Shown here piece after piece: positions 1-8,438 of a DNA stretch of 27,149 nt. Numbering within the stretch: the first letter of the stretch is position 1; each line of letters begins with the position of its first letter. The position numbers and the translations under genes were made by a program. The stretch covers positions 20,604 to 47,752 of the forward strand of contig DKNC01000009.1 of assembly GCA_002470135.1 (NCBI GenBank), in the 5' to 3' direction. This stretch comes from Actinobacteria bacterium UBA7398 (GTDB lineage Bacteria > Actinomycetota > Actinomycetes > Nanopelagicales > Nanopelagicaceae). Under the pieces are notes generated by a model. The model was not told where the DNA came from. It did no database searches and worked only from the letters and a program-made list of their open reading frames with translations.

Positions 1-18
1 ATCCTGCCCCCGCTACCA
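1..18 (+). tRNA. 3' end of a tRNA, truncated by the window start
   Basis: The first 18 bases fit the 3' end of a plus-strand tRNA position by position: the last two bases of the T loop (1-2), the 3' strand of the T stem CCTGC (3-7), the 3' strand of the acceptor stem CCCCGCT (8-14), discriminator A (15) and an encoded CCA (16-18). A T-rich stretch follows at once. The anticodon lies outside the window, so the amino acid cannot be read; an acceptor end of this kind would suit an initiator tRNA-Met, but that is a guess. It converges on copA. Confidence 0.6.
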
Positions 19-19
19 A

Positions 20-52
20 TTTTTACTGGTTTTACTTACTGGTTTTTACTGG
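20..52. repeat. Short direct repeats (ACTGG units) between the tRNA end and copA
   Basis: The unit ACTGGTTTT or a close variant recurs about three times (near 25, 38 and 48), with TTTTTACTGG itself present at 20-29 and 43-52. The copA stop codon (46-48) sits inside the repeat. The run of T bases just after the tRNA CCA could help end tRNA transcription, but there is no clear hairpin. Probably a local slippage duplication with no known function. Confidence 0.4.
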
Positions 53-2295
53 GTTTGCCGAACCTTAATTCGAAGCGAATTAAGCACCACAAATAGACTC
101 GAACCAGCCATAGCAGCTCCGGCATACATCGGATCAAGTAAACCTAGAGCCGCAATTGGAATTCCAACTACGTTATATGCAAATGCCCAAAGTAAATTTC
201 CTCGAATAGTTCCCAAAGTTCGCTTCGAAAGCTTAATTGCATCAAGTGCCGCAAATAGTGTTGGGCGGAGCAGCGTGATATCGGCGCTCGAAATTGCAGT
301 ATCAGTTCCAGTACCCATTGCCATACTTAAATCAGATTCCACAAGTGCAGCTGCATCATTAATGCCATCGCCAAGCATCAATACTTTCTTGCCCTCGCCA
401 CGCAACTTCTTAATTAATAACACTTTATCTGCCGGAGATGCTTCTGAAATTACGCGATCTGGTGAGATCCCAACTTGATTTGCAATTTCAAGCGCAGCGC
501 TTCGATGATCGCCAGTGATTAACCATATCTCCATTGATGCATCGTTTAGCGCGGCGATAGATCTCGAAGCATCTGCCTTTATAGTGTCGCCAACTTCAAT
601 CGCTGCTAACGCAACGCCATCAATGGCAACAACCGAAATAGAGTGGCCATTTACTTCGGCCCTAGAAATCGCTTCTTGTAACGGTTTAGGAAACGAAAAT
701 GTTGCTTTAAGAATAGAAGCCGGCGTGCCAATCAAGACCGGCAACTCTGATCCCGAGACATTTACTCTCGCAGCTACACCTTGGCCTGAAGTTTGCGAAT
801 AATCAGTTAGAGAACTTTTTGTAACACCTTGGCCAATTAAATATTGTGTGATGGCGCGCGCCACCGGATGGCTGTTATCTGCTTCGACAGTATGGGTTGC
901 GATTAGCAAGTCAGATAATGAGATCTTTAACGCTGGATTAGCTGCAAAAGTTAAGTCGATTACTTGCATTTCCCCAAGAGTTAAAGTGCCAGTCTTATCA
1001 AAGACAACTGTGTTGATAGTTCGCGCAACTTCAAGTGAGCTTGTTTTACGGAGCACAATGCCATTTTGAGCGCCCCGCCCAGTTGCCACTAAAAGCGCAA
1101 CCGGCGTAGCTAATCCAAGCGCGCATGGACAAGCGATAACTAGCACCGCTACTGCTGCAGCTATTGAAGTCTGTAAAGAATGATCAGTTAAATACCAAGC
1201 CGCAAAAGTTCCGATCGCAATTAGCAAAACTACTGGGACAAAAATTGAGCTAATTCGGTCAACGGTTTTTTGAATCGGGGCTTTCTCGGTCTGTGCTGTA
1301 AGCACCATCGAAGTAATGCGGGAGAGTTCGGTATCTCGACCAACTCGTTGGGCTTGAATTACTAATCTGCCGTTTAAATTAATGGCACCGCCAACCACTA
1401 ACGATCCAGGCTTCACATCGATTGGTAGTGATTCACCTGAGATTAGCGAATTATCAACGCTGCTCTCTCCAGAAATAATTATGCCATCAGTTGGAATCCG
1501 ATCGCCTGGTTTAACTATGCAATGATCGCCAACTTCCAGAGATTGAATTGGTGCTATAACTTCTTCGTTGCCGCGCAAAATCGTGACTTCCTTGGTATTG
1601 ATTGCTAATAAATTAGCAAGAGCCGACCCTGCTCGTCGTTTTGCTTTGCTCTCTAGATATCTTCCTAAAACAATAAATAAAACAACAGCCGCGGCCACTT
1701 CTGTATAAATATCGCCAGCACCAGTCGCGTTAGCGTAAATCGACCACGAAAAAGCGGAGAGTGAACCAAGCGAGATTAAAGTATCCATAGTTGGATGCGC
1801 GATATTTCGGAGTGCGGTTCTATGAATCGGGTAAGCGATAATGAAAATTATTGGGGCCGTAATTGCGATCGAAAGCCATCCAGTTGCGGAGTAAAGTGGA
1901 TGGGCGATTCCCAAAGAATCTAGCGCGTCAATTATTTTTGGTTCCAGGTAATGATGGGCTGACATCGACATCGAAATCACAATTACTGGAATTGCCAAAA
2001 TTGCAGCAAAGAAAACTCGCCATCCCATTCGACGAGAACGGGAAAAACTCTCGGTTTCATCAGCTAATAACGTTGCGCCATATCCAGTCTTTTTTACGAC
2101 ATCGATGAGCGTGCTGGCTTTGTACCCTTTCGGAGCCAAAATGTGGGCGGATTCAGTGGCGAAATTAACTGTGGCTGAAATTCCTTCCAATCCATTTAAC
2201 GATCGCTCAATCGCGGCAACACATGCCGAACAAGTCATGCCCTCAAGCTTTAAATCAATCTGCTCGCTGGTGCTAACAATTTGTGAAGTACTCAT
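46..2295 (-). CDS. copA: Copper-exporting P1B-type ATPase (CopA/CtpA)
   Basis: Inner-membrane pump that uses ATP to expel Cu(I) from the cytoplasm. The 749-residue protein has one N-terminal heavy-metal domain with GMTCSAC at residues 19-25 (Cys22 and Cys25 bind copper), then membrane helices, the CPC metal site at 389-391, the phosphorylation loop DKTGTLT starting at Asp433, an SHPVARA segment of the nucleotide domain, and the GDGIND hinge at 642-647. The late helices carry YN (707-708) and MxxSS (729-733), the signature of Cu(I) pumps rather than Zn/Cd pumps. Length is normal for the family. Its start overlaps the hisN stop by four bases (ATGA), so it is the last gene of the aroA-rsgA-hisN-copA operon. 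No copper chaperone or CsoR gene is adjacent, so copper control cannot be read here. Confidence 0.96.
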   Translation of the reverse strand: MSTSQIVSTSEQIDLKLEGMTCSACVAAIERSLNGLEGISATVNFATESAHILAPKGYKASTLIDVVKKTGYGATLLADETESFSRSRRMGWRVFFAAILAIPVIVISMSMSAHHYLEPKIIDALDSLGIAHPLYSATGWLSIAITAPIIFIIAYPIHRTALRNIAHPTMDTLISLGSLSAFSWSIYANATGAGDIYTEVAAAVVLFIVLGRYLESKAKRRAGSALANLLAINTKEVTILRGNEEVIAPIQSLEVGDHCIVKPGDRIPTDGIIISGESSVDNSLISGESLPIDVKPGSLVVGGAINLNGRLVIQAQRVGRDTELSRITSMVLTAQTEKAPIQKTVDRISSIFVPVVLLIAIGTFAAWYLTDHSLQTSIAAAVAVLVIACPCALGLATPVALLVATGRGAQNGIVLRKTSSLEVARTINTVVFDKTGTLTLGEMQVIDLTFAANPALKISLSDLLIATHTVEADNSHPVARAITQYLIGQGVTKSSLTDYSQTSGQGVAARVNVSGSELPVLIGTPASILKATFSFPKPLQEAISRAEVNGHSISVVAIDGVALAAIEVGDTIKADASRSIAALNDASMEIWLITGDHRSAALEIANQVGISPDRVISEASPADKVLLIKKLRGEGKKVLMLGDGINDAAALVESDLSMAMGTGTDTAISSADITLLRPTLFAALDAIKLSKRTLGTIRGNLLWAFAYNVVGIPIAALGLLDPMYAGAAMAGSSLFVVLNSLRIKVRQTQ

Positions 2296-3080
2296 TTAAT
2301 TGAACCTAAAAATTGTTGGTGTAATAGACCATTTGAAGAGATGGCGCTCGTTCCGAACACACCAGGAGTTCCGTCGAATGAAGTGAATGTGCCGCCAGCT
2401 TCGCGGACAATTACTTCAAGGGCTGCCATATCCCAGAGCGCTAATTTAGGTTCGACTGCAATATCTACTGCGCCTTCCGCAACTAACATATGAGACCAAA
2501 AATCTCCATACGCCCGCATTCGCCAAATTTTATCTAGTAGTGCAAGAAACTTTTCGCGATGTTGGTTCCACCCAGTTAAATCCGAAAAGGAGATCGATGC
2601 ATCATCTAGCTTTGCAACTTTAGAAACCTCAATTTTAGCAGGGGTGCCGTTATTTACTGATAAAAATGCGCCACCACTTTTCGAACCATGCCATCTTCGG
2701 AAAAGTGCGGGAGCGCTAACTACGCCCACCACAACTTCACCGGCTTCAACTAAACCGATTAAAGTCGCCCAAGCAGGAATACCGCGCATGAAATTCTTAG
2801 TTCCATCAATTGGATCAATTACCCAGTAACGATCTGGTTTCGCATCGCTACCGCCAAATTCTTCACCAATTACGTGATCGTTTGGATGCGCTAATTTAAT
2901 TAAATTTCTGATTTTTTCTTCGGTAGCTTTATCCGCATCAGTTACTGGGGTGTTATCTGGTTTTGTAGTAATAACTAAATCGAGTGCATTGAATCTATCT
3001 AAAGTAATTAAATCGGCAGCATCGGCTAACTTATGAGCAAGCGCAAGATCATCTGCGTGATTCTTACTTTGATTAACCAT
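2292..3080 (-). CDS. hisN: Inositol-monophosphatase-family histidinol-phosphatase (HisN)
   Basis: Predicted to remove phosphate from L-histidinol phosphate, the penultimate step of histidine synthesis, in the cytoplasm. The 262-residue protein has the metal-binding motifs of the inositol monophosphatase superfamily: GEE at 72-74 (Glu73), DPIDGT at 89-94 (Asp89, Asp92) and WDMAA at 216-220 (Asp217). The family also includes inositol-1-phosphate and CysQ-type phosphatases; the HisN call rests on overall resemblance and on its place beside rsgA and aroA, an order seen in other Actinobacteria. It starts 13 bases after rsgA and overlaps copA by four bases. Confidence 0.85.
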   Translation of the reverse strand: MVNQSKNHADDLALAHKLADAADLITLDRFNALDLVITTKPDNTPVTDADKATEEKIRNLIKLAHPNDHVIGEEFGGSDAKPDRYWVIDPIDGTKNFMRGIPAWATLIGLVEAGEVVVGVVSAPALFRRWHGSKSGGAFLSVNNGTPAKIEVSKVAKLDDASISFSDLTGWNQHREKFLALLDKIWRMRAYGDFWSHMLVAEGAVDIAVEPKLALWDMAALEVIVREAGGTFTSFDGTPGVFGTSAISSNGLLHQQFLGSIK

Positions 3081-3093
3081 CGTGGCGCTTACT

Positions 3094-4077
3094 TTACTCG
3101 TCGGAGTTAAGCAGGCCGCGGAGACTTTTTACGCGCTCTTTGCGAGCCGTTTCACTGCCAGCCCAAAGGTCGAGTTCGCAGCCCACTTCATCATGCGAGC
3201 AGTTTTTAGCACATTTGTTTATCACATCAGCAAAATCCGAAAACGATCCAATTACGCGATCGCGATCGACATGCCTTAGCCCGAAAGAACGGACCCCAGG
3301 TGTATCAATAATCCATCCGGAGTTAACTTGGTTTTTGAGCTCTGGTAATTTCAATGCAACTGCACTTGATGAAGTGTGTCGACCGCGACCAGTTACATCG
3401 TTAACATCTCCGACAGCGCGCACATCTGTATCTAGTAGCGCATTTACTAAGGTGGATTTTCCAACGCCAGAGTGGCCGATTAATACCGATGTTTTATTGC
3501 GAAGTAATTCTTTAATTTGAATTAAGTCGCCACCGCGTCTTGTCTGCAGCGTTTTTACACCTAGATTGAGATATGGCTTCAAGAAATTATTAGCGTCAGC
3601 TAAGTCGCTTTTTGTGATGAGAATTATCGGTTCAATTCCTTGGTCGAAAGCCACAACCAGACAACGATCAACCAAACCACTTCGAGGTTCTGGATTAGCG
3701 GCCGCAATAACAATTACCATCTGATCTACATTTGCAACAATCATTCGCTCTAAAGCGCCAGCATCATCCACGGTTCTAGTTAATGAATTTTTTCGTTCAT
3801 ATACCGAAACAATTCGAGATAACGAACCTTCGCTTCCGGAAGTATCACCCACTAGCGCTACCTGATCACCAACTACAACTGAGTTTTTACCGAGCTCACG
3901 CGCTTTCATTGCGCTGACCAATACGCCAGCTTCAGTAACGCAACTTGTGCGGCCGCGATCTACTTGGATTACAAACCCGCGGATTGCATCCTTATGCGAT
4001 GGGCGATCTTTGCTGCGCGGACGAGTGGATCGGGCTGGCCGCACTTTCGCATCAGATTCATCGTATTTGCGTGCCAT
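3094..4077 (-). CDS. rsgA: Ribosome small-subunit maturation GTPase RsgA
   Basis: Circularly permuted GTPase that checks late assembly of the 30S subunit and releases assembly factors. In 327 residues the order is an N-terminal basic segment, an OB-fold region, then G4 TKSD at 155-158, G1 GHSGVGKST at 201-209 and G3 DTPG at 258-261; G4 preceding G1 is the diagnostic permutation. The C-terminal zinc site has Cys289, Cys293, His295 and Cys300. The ATG shares one base with the aroA stop (TAATG), a strong sign of translational coupling. Nothing is missing or unusual. Confidence 0.96.
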   Translation of the reverse strand: MARKYDESDAKVRPARSTRPRSKDRPSHKDAIRGFVIQVDRGRTSCVTEAGVLVSAMKARELGKNSVVVGDQVALVGDTSGSEGSLSRIVSVYERKNSLTRTVDDAGALERMIVANVDQMVIVIAAANPEPRSGLVDRCLVVAFDQGIEPIILITKSDLADANNFLKPYLNLGVKTLQTRRGGDLIQIKELLRNKTSVLIGHSGVGKSTLVNALLDTDVRAVGDVNDVTGRGRHTSSSAVALKLPELKNQVNSGWIIDTPGVRSFGLRHVDRDRVIGSFSDFADVINKCAKNCSHDEVGCELDLWAGSETARKERVKSLRGLLNSDE

Positions 4078-5369
4078 TAGCCAACCAAACTATTCCAAAG
4101 GCCAGAAAAATCGGGGAGCGTTTTTCTAGTTGTTGCAATATTTTCAACGGAGACATCTTTAGTAACTAATCCAATTACCGCACCAGATGTAGCTAATCGG
4201 TGATCATCGTAAGTATGGAATGTCCCACCATGAAGTGGGGCCGGCGTTATATGTAACGCATCAGCCGCTTCAATAACTTTCCCACCGAGCCGATTAATCT
4301 CATTACTTAACGCCGCTAATCGATCAGTTTCATGTAATCGCAAGTGGCCAATCCCGCGTAACGAGGATGGTGAATTCGCCAGCGCCGCCAGCGCAGCAAT
4401 TGCGGGAGTAAGTTCGCCAACATCATGCAAATCAATATCAATTCCATTAATTGCACCAGTGCCAGTTAATTTTAAATCTTGGCTAGCACCATTTGCTACA
4501 AATTCAATTTTCGCTCCCATTGCACTCAAAATTTCGCGCAGTTGATTACCAGGTTGCGTAGTATTTTTTGGCCAATCTGCAATTGTGATTGAGCCACCAC
4601 AGACCATTGCGATTGATAAGAACGGCGCTGCGCTAGATAAATCAGGTTCGATTGTTAAATCTATGCCGCGCAGTAAGCCAGGCTCAACTCGCCATTCATT
4701 TTTACCGACCTGAACGGTTGCGCCAAAATCACGGAGCATTTGAATAGTCATCTCGATATGCGGTGCCGAGGGCAGTGATGGTCCAATATGTTTTAAAGTG
4801 ATGCCCGCTTTTGTTGATGGTGCAATTAATAGCAGAGCTGAAACAAATTGGCTAGATGCGCTTGCATCAATTTCAACAACTCCGCCTTGAAGTGAACCAC
4901 TGCCATTAATTGTGAGCGGTAAGCTATAACGATTGCCGTGTTCAATGGTTACACCCAAACTTTCTAAAGCTTTTATTACTGGAGCCAGCGGGCGTTCGTG
5001 CGATCTTGGGTCACCGTCAAAATGAACCATGCCATTGGCTAACGCGGCAACTGGTGGCAAAAAGCGCATCACAGTTCCGGCGTTACCAACATCAATCGAT
5101 GCCGGCCCCATTAATTTTCGCGGCGATATCTCTAAATCGGATTCGCCAGTAATTTCAACACCGAGCGCGCGTAAACCAGCAACCATTAATTCGGAGTCGC
5201 GCGAATGTAACGGTTTACGAAGTTTGGAAGGAGTCGTGGCTAACGCGGCGAGAATAAGCGCGCGGTTTGTTACTGATTTAGATCCAGGAATTTCTACTCG
5301 TGCATCAATCGGTTTAACTCCACGAAAAGGTGCGCGCCATAGCGCGTTCGATTCGGAGTTTGCCTGCAT
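4077..5369 (-). CDS. aroA: 3-phosphoshikimate 1-carboxyvinyltransferase (EPSP synthase)
   Basis: Joins phosphoenolpyruvate to shikimate-3-phosphate to give EPSP, the sixth step of the shikimate pathway. The 430-residue protein shows the substrate motif PGSKSVTNRA (Lys31, Ser32), the PEP-binding GNAGT loop at 95-99 with Arg102, DPRSHERPL, and the late DDHRLA segment typical of the family. Length is normal. It is the first gene of a minus-strand operon and is divergent from the SRAP gene; 63 bases separate the two start codons. The product starts MQANSES, a short tail before the first family-conserved strand. Confidence 0.96.
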   Translation of the reverse strand: MQANSESNALWRAPFRGVKPIDARVEIPGSKSVTNRALILAALATTPSKLRKPLHSRDSELMVAGLRALGVEITGESDLEISPRKLMGPASIDVGNAGTVMRFLPPVAALANGMVHFDGDPRSHERPLAPVIKALESLGVTIEHGNRYSLPLTINGSGSLQGGVVEIDASASSQFVSALLLIAPSTKAGITLKHIGPSLPSAPHIEMTIQMLRDFGATVQVGKNEWRVEPGLLRGIDLTIEPDLSSAAPFLSIAMVCGGSITIADWPKNTTQPGNQLREILSAMGAKIEFVANGASQDLKLTGTGAINGIDIDLHDVGELTPAIAALAALANSPSSLRGIGHLRLHETDRLAALSNEINRLGGKVIEAADALHITPAPLHGGTFHTYDDHRLATSGAVIGLVTKDVSVENIATTRKTLPDFSGLWNSLVG

Positions 5370-5432
5370 GTGCGAAGCCTACCCGTTGTATTCAAAGCGG
5401 CGTTTTTCATTTTCGCAGGTATTCTCAAGGCT

Positions 5433-6158
5433 ATGTGTGGCAGATACGCGTTGACGCAAAACGAATCGGAGCTAATCGAGGAATTTGCGATTACTGGAAT
5501 ATTGCCAAACTTTGACCCGCTACCCGCTAATTGGAATATTAAACCAACTGAAGAAATTTATATTATTCGCAACAATGAAGATAACCGAGAACTTGCCACT
5601 ACTTCTTGGGGAATAATTGCGCCATGGAGCAAAAGTGATGTTGAAGCGTTACGTAGTCAATCGCAAGCAATTAATGCTCGCTCGGAATCGATTCATGAGA
5701 AGCCAACTTTTAGAAACGCATTTAAATCACGTCGATGTTTAATCCCAGCAACTGGTTATTACGAATGGGCTACCGAACTTGGTAAATATAAAACTAAGCA
5801 ACCAGTATTTATTTCAAATGAATCTGAAAAGCCGTTAGCTTTTGCTGGAATTTACGAGAAGTGGATCTCACCAAACGGTGAAATTAAAGAAAGCGCTGCG
5901 ATAATTACACGCGAAGCCGTGGCTGGGTTAGCGAAAGTTCATCATCGGATGCCAGTATTCTTACCAAAAGATCGTTGGGATAGTTGGCTTGATAAGAAGA
6001 ACAATGAGATTGCAAAAGTACGTTCGCTGATGGAGGTTGCCGAACCTGCCGCAGGGTTACGGTTCTGGCCGGTATCGGATGCAGTGAATTCAATTAGAAA
6101 TAATGGCGTGGAATTGATTAATGAGATTGAGCTCGGGGAGCCAGAAACTCTTTTTTAA
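5433..6158 (+). CDS. SRAP-domain abasic-site DNA-protein crosslinking protein (YedK/HMCES type)
   Basis: Cytoplasmic DNA-damage protein that caps abasic sites in single-stranded DNA by a covalent link through Cys2. The start at 5433 is chosen because it puts Cys directly after Met (MCGRYALT), which catalysis requires; a start at 5370 would add 21 residues and bury this cysteine. The 241-residue protein then shows the family blocks WNIKPTEE, NARSE, RRCLIPATGYYEW, AFAGIYEKW and VHHRMPV, whose His is the second active-site residue. There is no strong ribosome-binding site, so leaderless translation is possible. It precedes the sigR cluster by 88 bases, an interval that carries a SigR-type promoter, so it is probably a separate unit. 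Confidence 0.93.
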   Translation: MCGRYALTQNESELIEEFAITGILPNFDPLPANWNIKPTEEIYIIRNNEDNRELATTSWGIIAPWSKSDVEALRSQSQAINARSESIHEKPTFRNAFKSRRCLIPATGYYEWATELGKYKTKQPVFISNESEKPLAFAGIYEKWISPNGEIKESAAIITREAVAGLAKVHHRMPVFLPKDRWDSWLDKKNNEIAKVRSLMEVAEPAAGLRFWPVSDAVNSIRNNGVELINEIELGEPETLF

Positions 6159-6185
6159 GGGAATAACATCCGCAACTCCGGTGTT
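6159..6185 (+). promoter_or_regulatory. SigR/SigH-type promoter upstream of sigR
   Basis: GGGAAT at 6159-6164 and GTT at 6183-6185 are separated by exactly 18 bases, matching the known consensus GGAAT-N18-GTT of Streptomyces SigR and mycobacterial SigH. It begins at the base after the SRAP stop codon and points into sigR, leaving an untranslated leader of about 50-60 bases. SigR-type genes are commonly transcribed from their own SigR promoter, so autoregulation under thiol oxidation is likely. Confidence 0.8.
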
Positions 6186-6246
6186 ATACCGCTGAACTTT
6201 CGCTTAATAAATCAACACCTCTCGTTCGAAATGAGGTCCTCAGACT

Positions 6247-6924
6247 TTGGCGATAACATTTATCTCGATGGATACCTCGCGCGAACTCGAAGCCACTGGC
6301 GGATCAATAGCCACTGGGGAATTGGTTCATGTCGACCGTGAGAAAGAGAGCGTGGCACAACGGACCGCTCGATTCGAACGCGATGCAATGCAATATACGA
6401 GCCAACTTTATGCAGCTGCGCTTCGATACACAAAGAATCCAGATGATGCGCAAGATTTAGTTCAAGATACTTATGCAAAAGCATTTACTTCATTTCATCA
6501 ATTCGAACCTGGCACAAATCTACGTGCGTGGATGTATCGAATCCTCACCACCACTTTCATCAATAAATACCGAAAGAATCAACGACAACCCAAAATTTCC
6601 GATGGTGAATTAACTGATCAAGATTTATTTGCTTCAGCTTCTCACACTAGCGATCAGGGTAAATCTGCAGAAGTTGAAGCGTTAGAGAATTTGCCAGATA
6701 GCGATATCAAGCGCGCGCTCCAAGAAATACCAGAAGAATTTAGAATCGCTGTTTATTTAGTAGATGTCGAAGGTTTCTCCTATAAAGAAGCGGCCGAGAT
6801 TATTGGATCGCCCGCTGGAACTGTGATGTCGCGTTTACACCGTGGTCGAAAACAACTTCGGGAGAAATTAACCGAGTATGCAAAAGAACTTGGATATAGA
6901 ACTGGTATGGGGGATAAGTCATGA
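6247..6924 (+). CDS. sigR: ECF RNA polymerase sigma factor, SigR/SigH family
   Basis: Group IV sigma factor that, when freed from its redox-sensing anti-sigma factor, directs transcription of thiol-homeostasis genes. Region 2 is seen in [19 protein letters not shown] through WMYRILTT and region 4 in the helix-turn-helix [27 protein letters not shown] with VMSRLHRGR. The TTG at 6247 follows GAGG at 6233-6236 by 10 bases; an ATG at 6268 would shorten the protein by seven residues and is equally possible. The stop overlaps the rsrA start by ATGA. The family call is supported by the neighbouring zinc anti-sigma gene and by the SigR-type promoter in front. Confidence 0.94.
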   Translation: MAITFISMDTSRELEATGGSIATGELVHVDREKESVAQRTARFERDAMQYTSQLYAAALRYTKNPDDAQDLVQDTYAKAFTSFHQFEPGTNLRAWMYRILTTTFINKYRKNQRQPKISDGELTDQDLFASASHTSDQGKSAEVEALENLPDSDIKRALQEIPEEFRIAVYLVDVEGFSYKEAAEIIGSPAGTVMSRLHRGRKQLREKLTEYAKELGYRTGMGDKS

Positions 6925-7322
6925 CCCCTAATAATGAATTTGCTGCGCAATGTAACCAAGTTCTAAATTCAATTGTGCTTTTTATAGATAATGAGATTGA
7001 AGATTCAGCTCAATTCAATGCAGTTGCTTTCCATCTACAAGAATGTGATGGCTGTAGAGATGTAATGGAGTTAGAGCGACAACAGTTACAAATGGTGCAA
7101 ACAATGCTCACCCGTTCTTGTTGCGAAACTGCTCCGCAAGAGCTGATCGTGCGAATCCATGACCAAGTTAATGCGTTGGCGGCTGAACTTGCGCAAGCCG
7201 AAACAATTGGGTTTATGGGTCAGACTGAAATAATTACGAAATACAGCCGTACTGAAATCACAATAGATGGCGAAACACAGATAGAAATTGAAACATCTCA
7301 CGAAATTTGGCGAGATTTTTAG
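6921..7322 (+). CDS. rsrA: Zinc-binding redox anti-sigma factor (RsrA/RshA family)
   Basis: Binds and silences SigR in reduced cells and lets it go when its cysteines form disulfides. The zinc site is complete: Cys11 near the N-terminus plus HxxxCxxC with His38, Cys42 and Cys45. A further Cys67-Cys68 pair matches the RCC segment of Streptomyces RsrA. At 133 residues it is longer than the roughly 100-105 of characterised members; the extra 50 or so residues after the CC pair end in a strand-like stretch rich in Thr, Ile and Glu. Translation is coupled to sigR by a four-base overlap. Confidence 0.92.
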   Translation: MTPNNEFAAQCNQVLNSIVLFIDNEIEDSAQFNAVAFHLQECDGCRDVMELERQQLQMVQTMLTRSCCETAPQELIVRIHDQVNALAAELAQAETIGFMGQTEIITKYSRTEITIDGETQIEIETSHEIWRDF

Positions 7323-7337
7323 GCTAAGTTAGCGAAC

Positions 7338-7571
7338 ATGAATTCGCACCCAACCCAGATTCGCGCTGAGATGGTGGCTAATGTCTTGTCTATTTCAGTC
7401 TCGGTCGGCGAAGTAGTCGCATCCGGCGATATTTTACTCCTACTTGAATCTATGAAAATGGAAATTCCAGTACTTAGCGAAATTCCTGGAACTGTGGTTG
7501 AAATTGCAGTTGCACCTGGCGATGTTATTCAAGAGGGCGACTTACTAATTAGACTTGAAGCGAAAGCTTAG
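7338..7571 (+). CDS. Small biotinylated protein, TB7.3/BLP type
   Basis: A 77-residue protein that is almost entirely one biotinyl/lipoyl carrier domain. The attachment motif ESMKMEI places the modified lysine at Lys40, and the region after the hairpin ends with GDVIQEGDLLIRL as in biotin domains. It closely follows the pattern of mycobacterial TB7.3, whose gene also lies near sigH and rshA, so the location is conserved. The enzyme that uses it, if any, is unknown: no carboxylase gene is in the window. It begins 15 bases after rsrA and is likely in the same transcript. Confidence 0.9.
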   Translation: MNSHPTQIRAEMVANVLSISVSVGEVVASGDILLLLESMKMEIPVLSEIPGTVVEIAVAPGDVIQEGDLLIRLEAKA

Positions 7572-7583
7572 CTCGGAATAATT

Positions 7584-8003
7584 ATGCAGAGTGAATTAAT
7601 CGTTGGCGCAATCGGAATTTCATCGATGGAAGTGCGTCCTGGCGATACTGCACTTGCTCATGGCAGCGGTGATGTCCCAACTCTCTCATCATCATTTTTA
7701 GTAACCTTGATGGAGAGCGCGGCGATAACTTCGATTGCCGAATTTTTAGAAAATGGCGAAACCACTATTTTAGCTGAGATTGATTTGAAAGTTCATGGCG
7801 CGGTTCCAATCGGCGTTGAAATCCAGAGCGCCGCAAGATGTATTGAATTAAAAGATCACACACTCACTTTTGATTGCGAAATACATGACGGCCCGCGCTT
7901 AGTTGCGGCCGCAATAATGCGACGCACAATGGTGGAACGAGTTTCGTTCCTAGCGCGGACCGCTGCACTTTCAATTATTTCGCAACAATCCCAAACAAAT
8001 TAA
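7584..8003 (+). CDS. Hotdog-fold acyl-CoA thioesterase-like protein (FlK-like)
   Basis: A 139-residue single hotdog domain resembling the fluoroacetyl-CoA thioesterase FlK family. In FlK the key residues are Thr42, Glu50 and His76; here Glu44 lies in TLMESA and His71 in LKVHGAVP, 27 apart (26 in FlK), while Ser36 occupies the place of the threonine. The HDG near residue 110 also matches. Substrate is unknown; a general short-chain acyl-CoA thioesterase or housekeeping role is more likely than fluoroacetate resistance. It follows the biotinyl protein by 12 bases and is the last gene of the sigR transcript. Its stop directly abuts the sodN stop with no space for a terminator. Confidence 0.8.
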   Translation: MQSELIVGAIGISSMEVRPGDTALAHGSGDVPTLSSSFLVTLMESAAITSIAEFLENGETTILAEIDLKVHGAVPIGVEIQSAARCIELKDHTLTFDCEIHDGPRLVAAAIMRRTMVERVSFLARTAALSIISQQSQTN

Positions 8004-8402
8004 TTATTTTTTAGTTGCCCAGAAAATTTCCGCAATTTCATCAATCTTTTCGATTAACTTAGTTGCTACTGCGACATCATTTGTACCTTTTGTACCGGCT
8101 GCGCCAGCAAGTTTTGTGGCTTCGTTAAATAACGAATGTAACTGTGGGTAGCTCTCAAAGTGAGGTGGCTTGAAGTAATCAGTCCACAGAATCCATAGGT
8201 GCTCTTTGACTTGGTTCGAGCGTTCTTCTTTGATTGCAACGGCACGTGATTTGAAATCGGTATCGGTAGATGCTGCATATTTTTCCATGCAAGCTTTTAC
8301 TGAAAGCGCTTCGATTTTGGCTTGCGCTGGGTCATACACGCCACATGGAAGATCGCAGTGTGCATAAACCGTGGTCTTTGGCTTAAAAAGTTGAGCGAAC
8401 AT
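8004..8402 (-). CDS. sodN: Nickel superoxide dismutase precursor
   Basis: Converts superoxide to oxygen and hydrogen peroxide with a single nickel ion. The 132-residue precursor has a 14-residue leader (to Ala14) followed by the nickel hook HCDLPCGVYDPAQA: after cleavage His15 becomes the free N-terminus, and Cys16 and Cys20 are the nickel ligands. The mature part is about 118 residues, normal for the family. The gene diverges from sodX, the protease that cuts the leader. Nickel-dependent enzymes let the cell avoid iron or manganese for this task. No Nur operator could be identified in the short divergent gap. Confidence 0.96.
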   Translation of the reverse strand: MFAQLFKPKTTVYAHCDLPCGVYDPAQAKIEALSVKACMEKYAASTDTDFKSRAVAIKEERSNQVKEHLWILWTDYFKPPHFESYPQLHSLFNEATKLAGAAGTKGTNDVAVATKLIEKIDEIAEIFWATKK

Positions 8403-8438
8403 AGAAACCTCTCCAGTTAAGAAAAATTTGGTCTTGCT

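Noticed and set aside
20..52. CRISPR-like repeats near the window start
   Set aside because: Units are under 15 bases, irregular and without spacers; a local duplication explains them.
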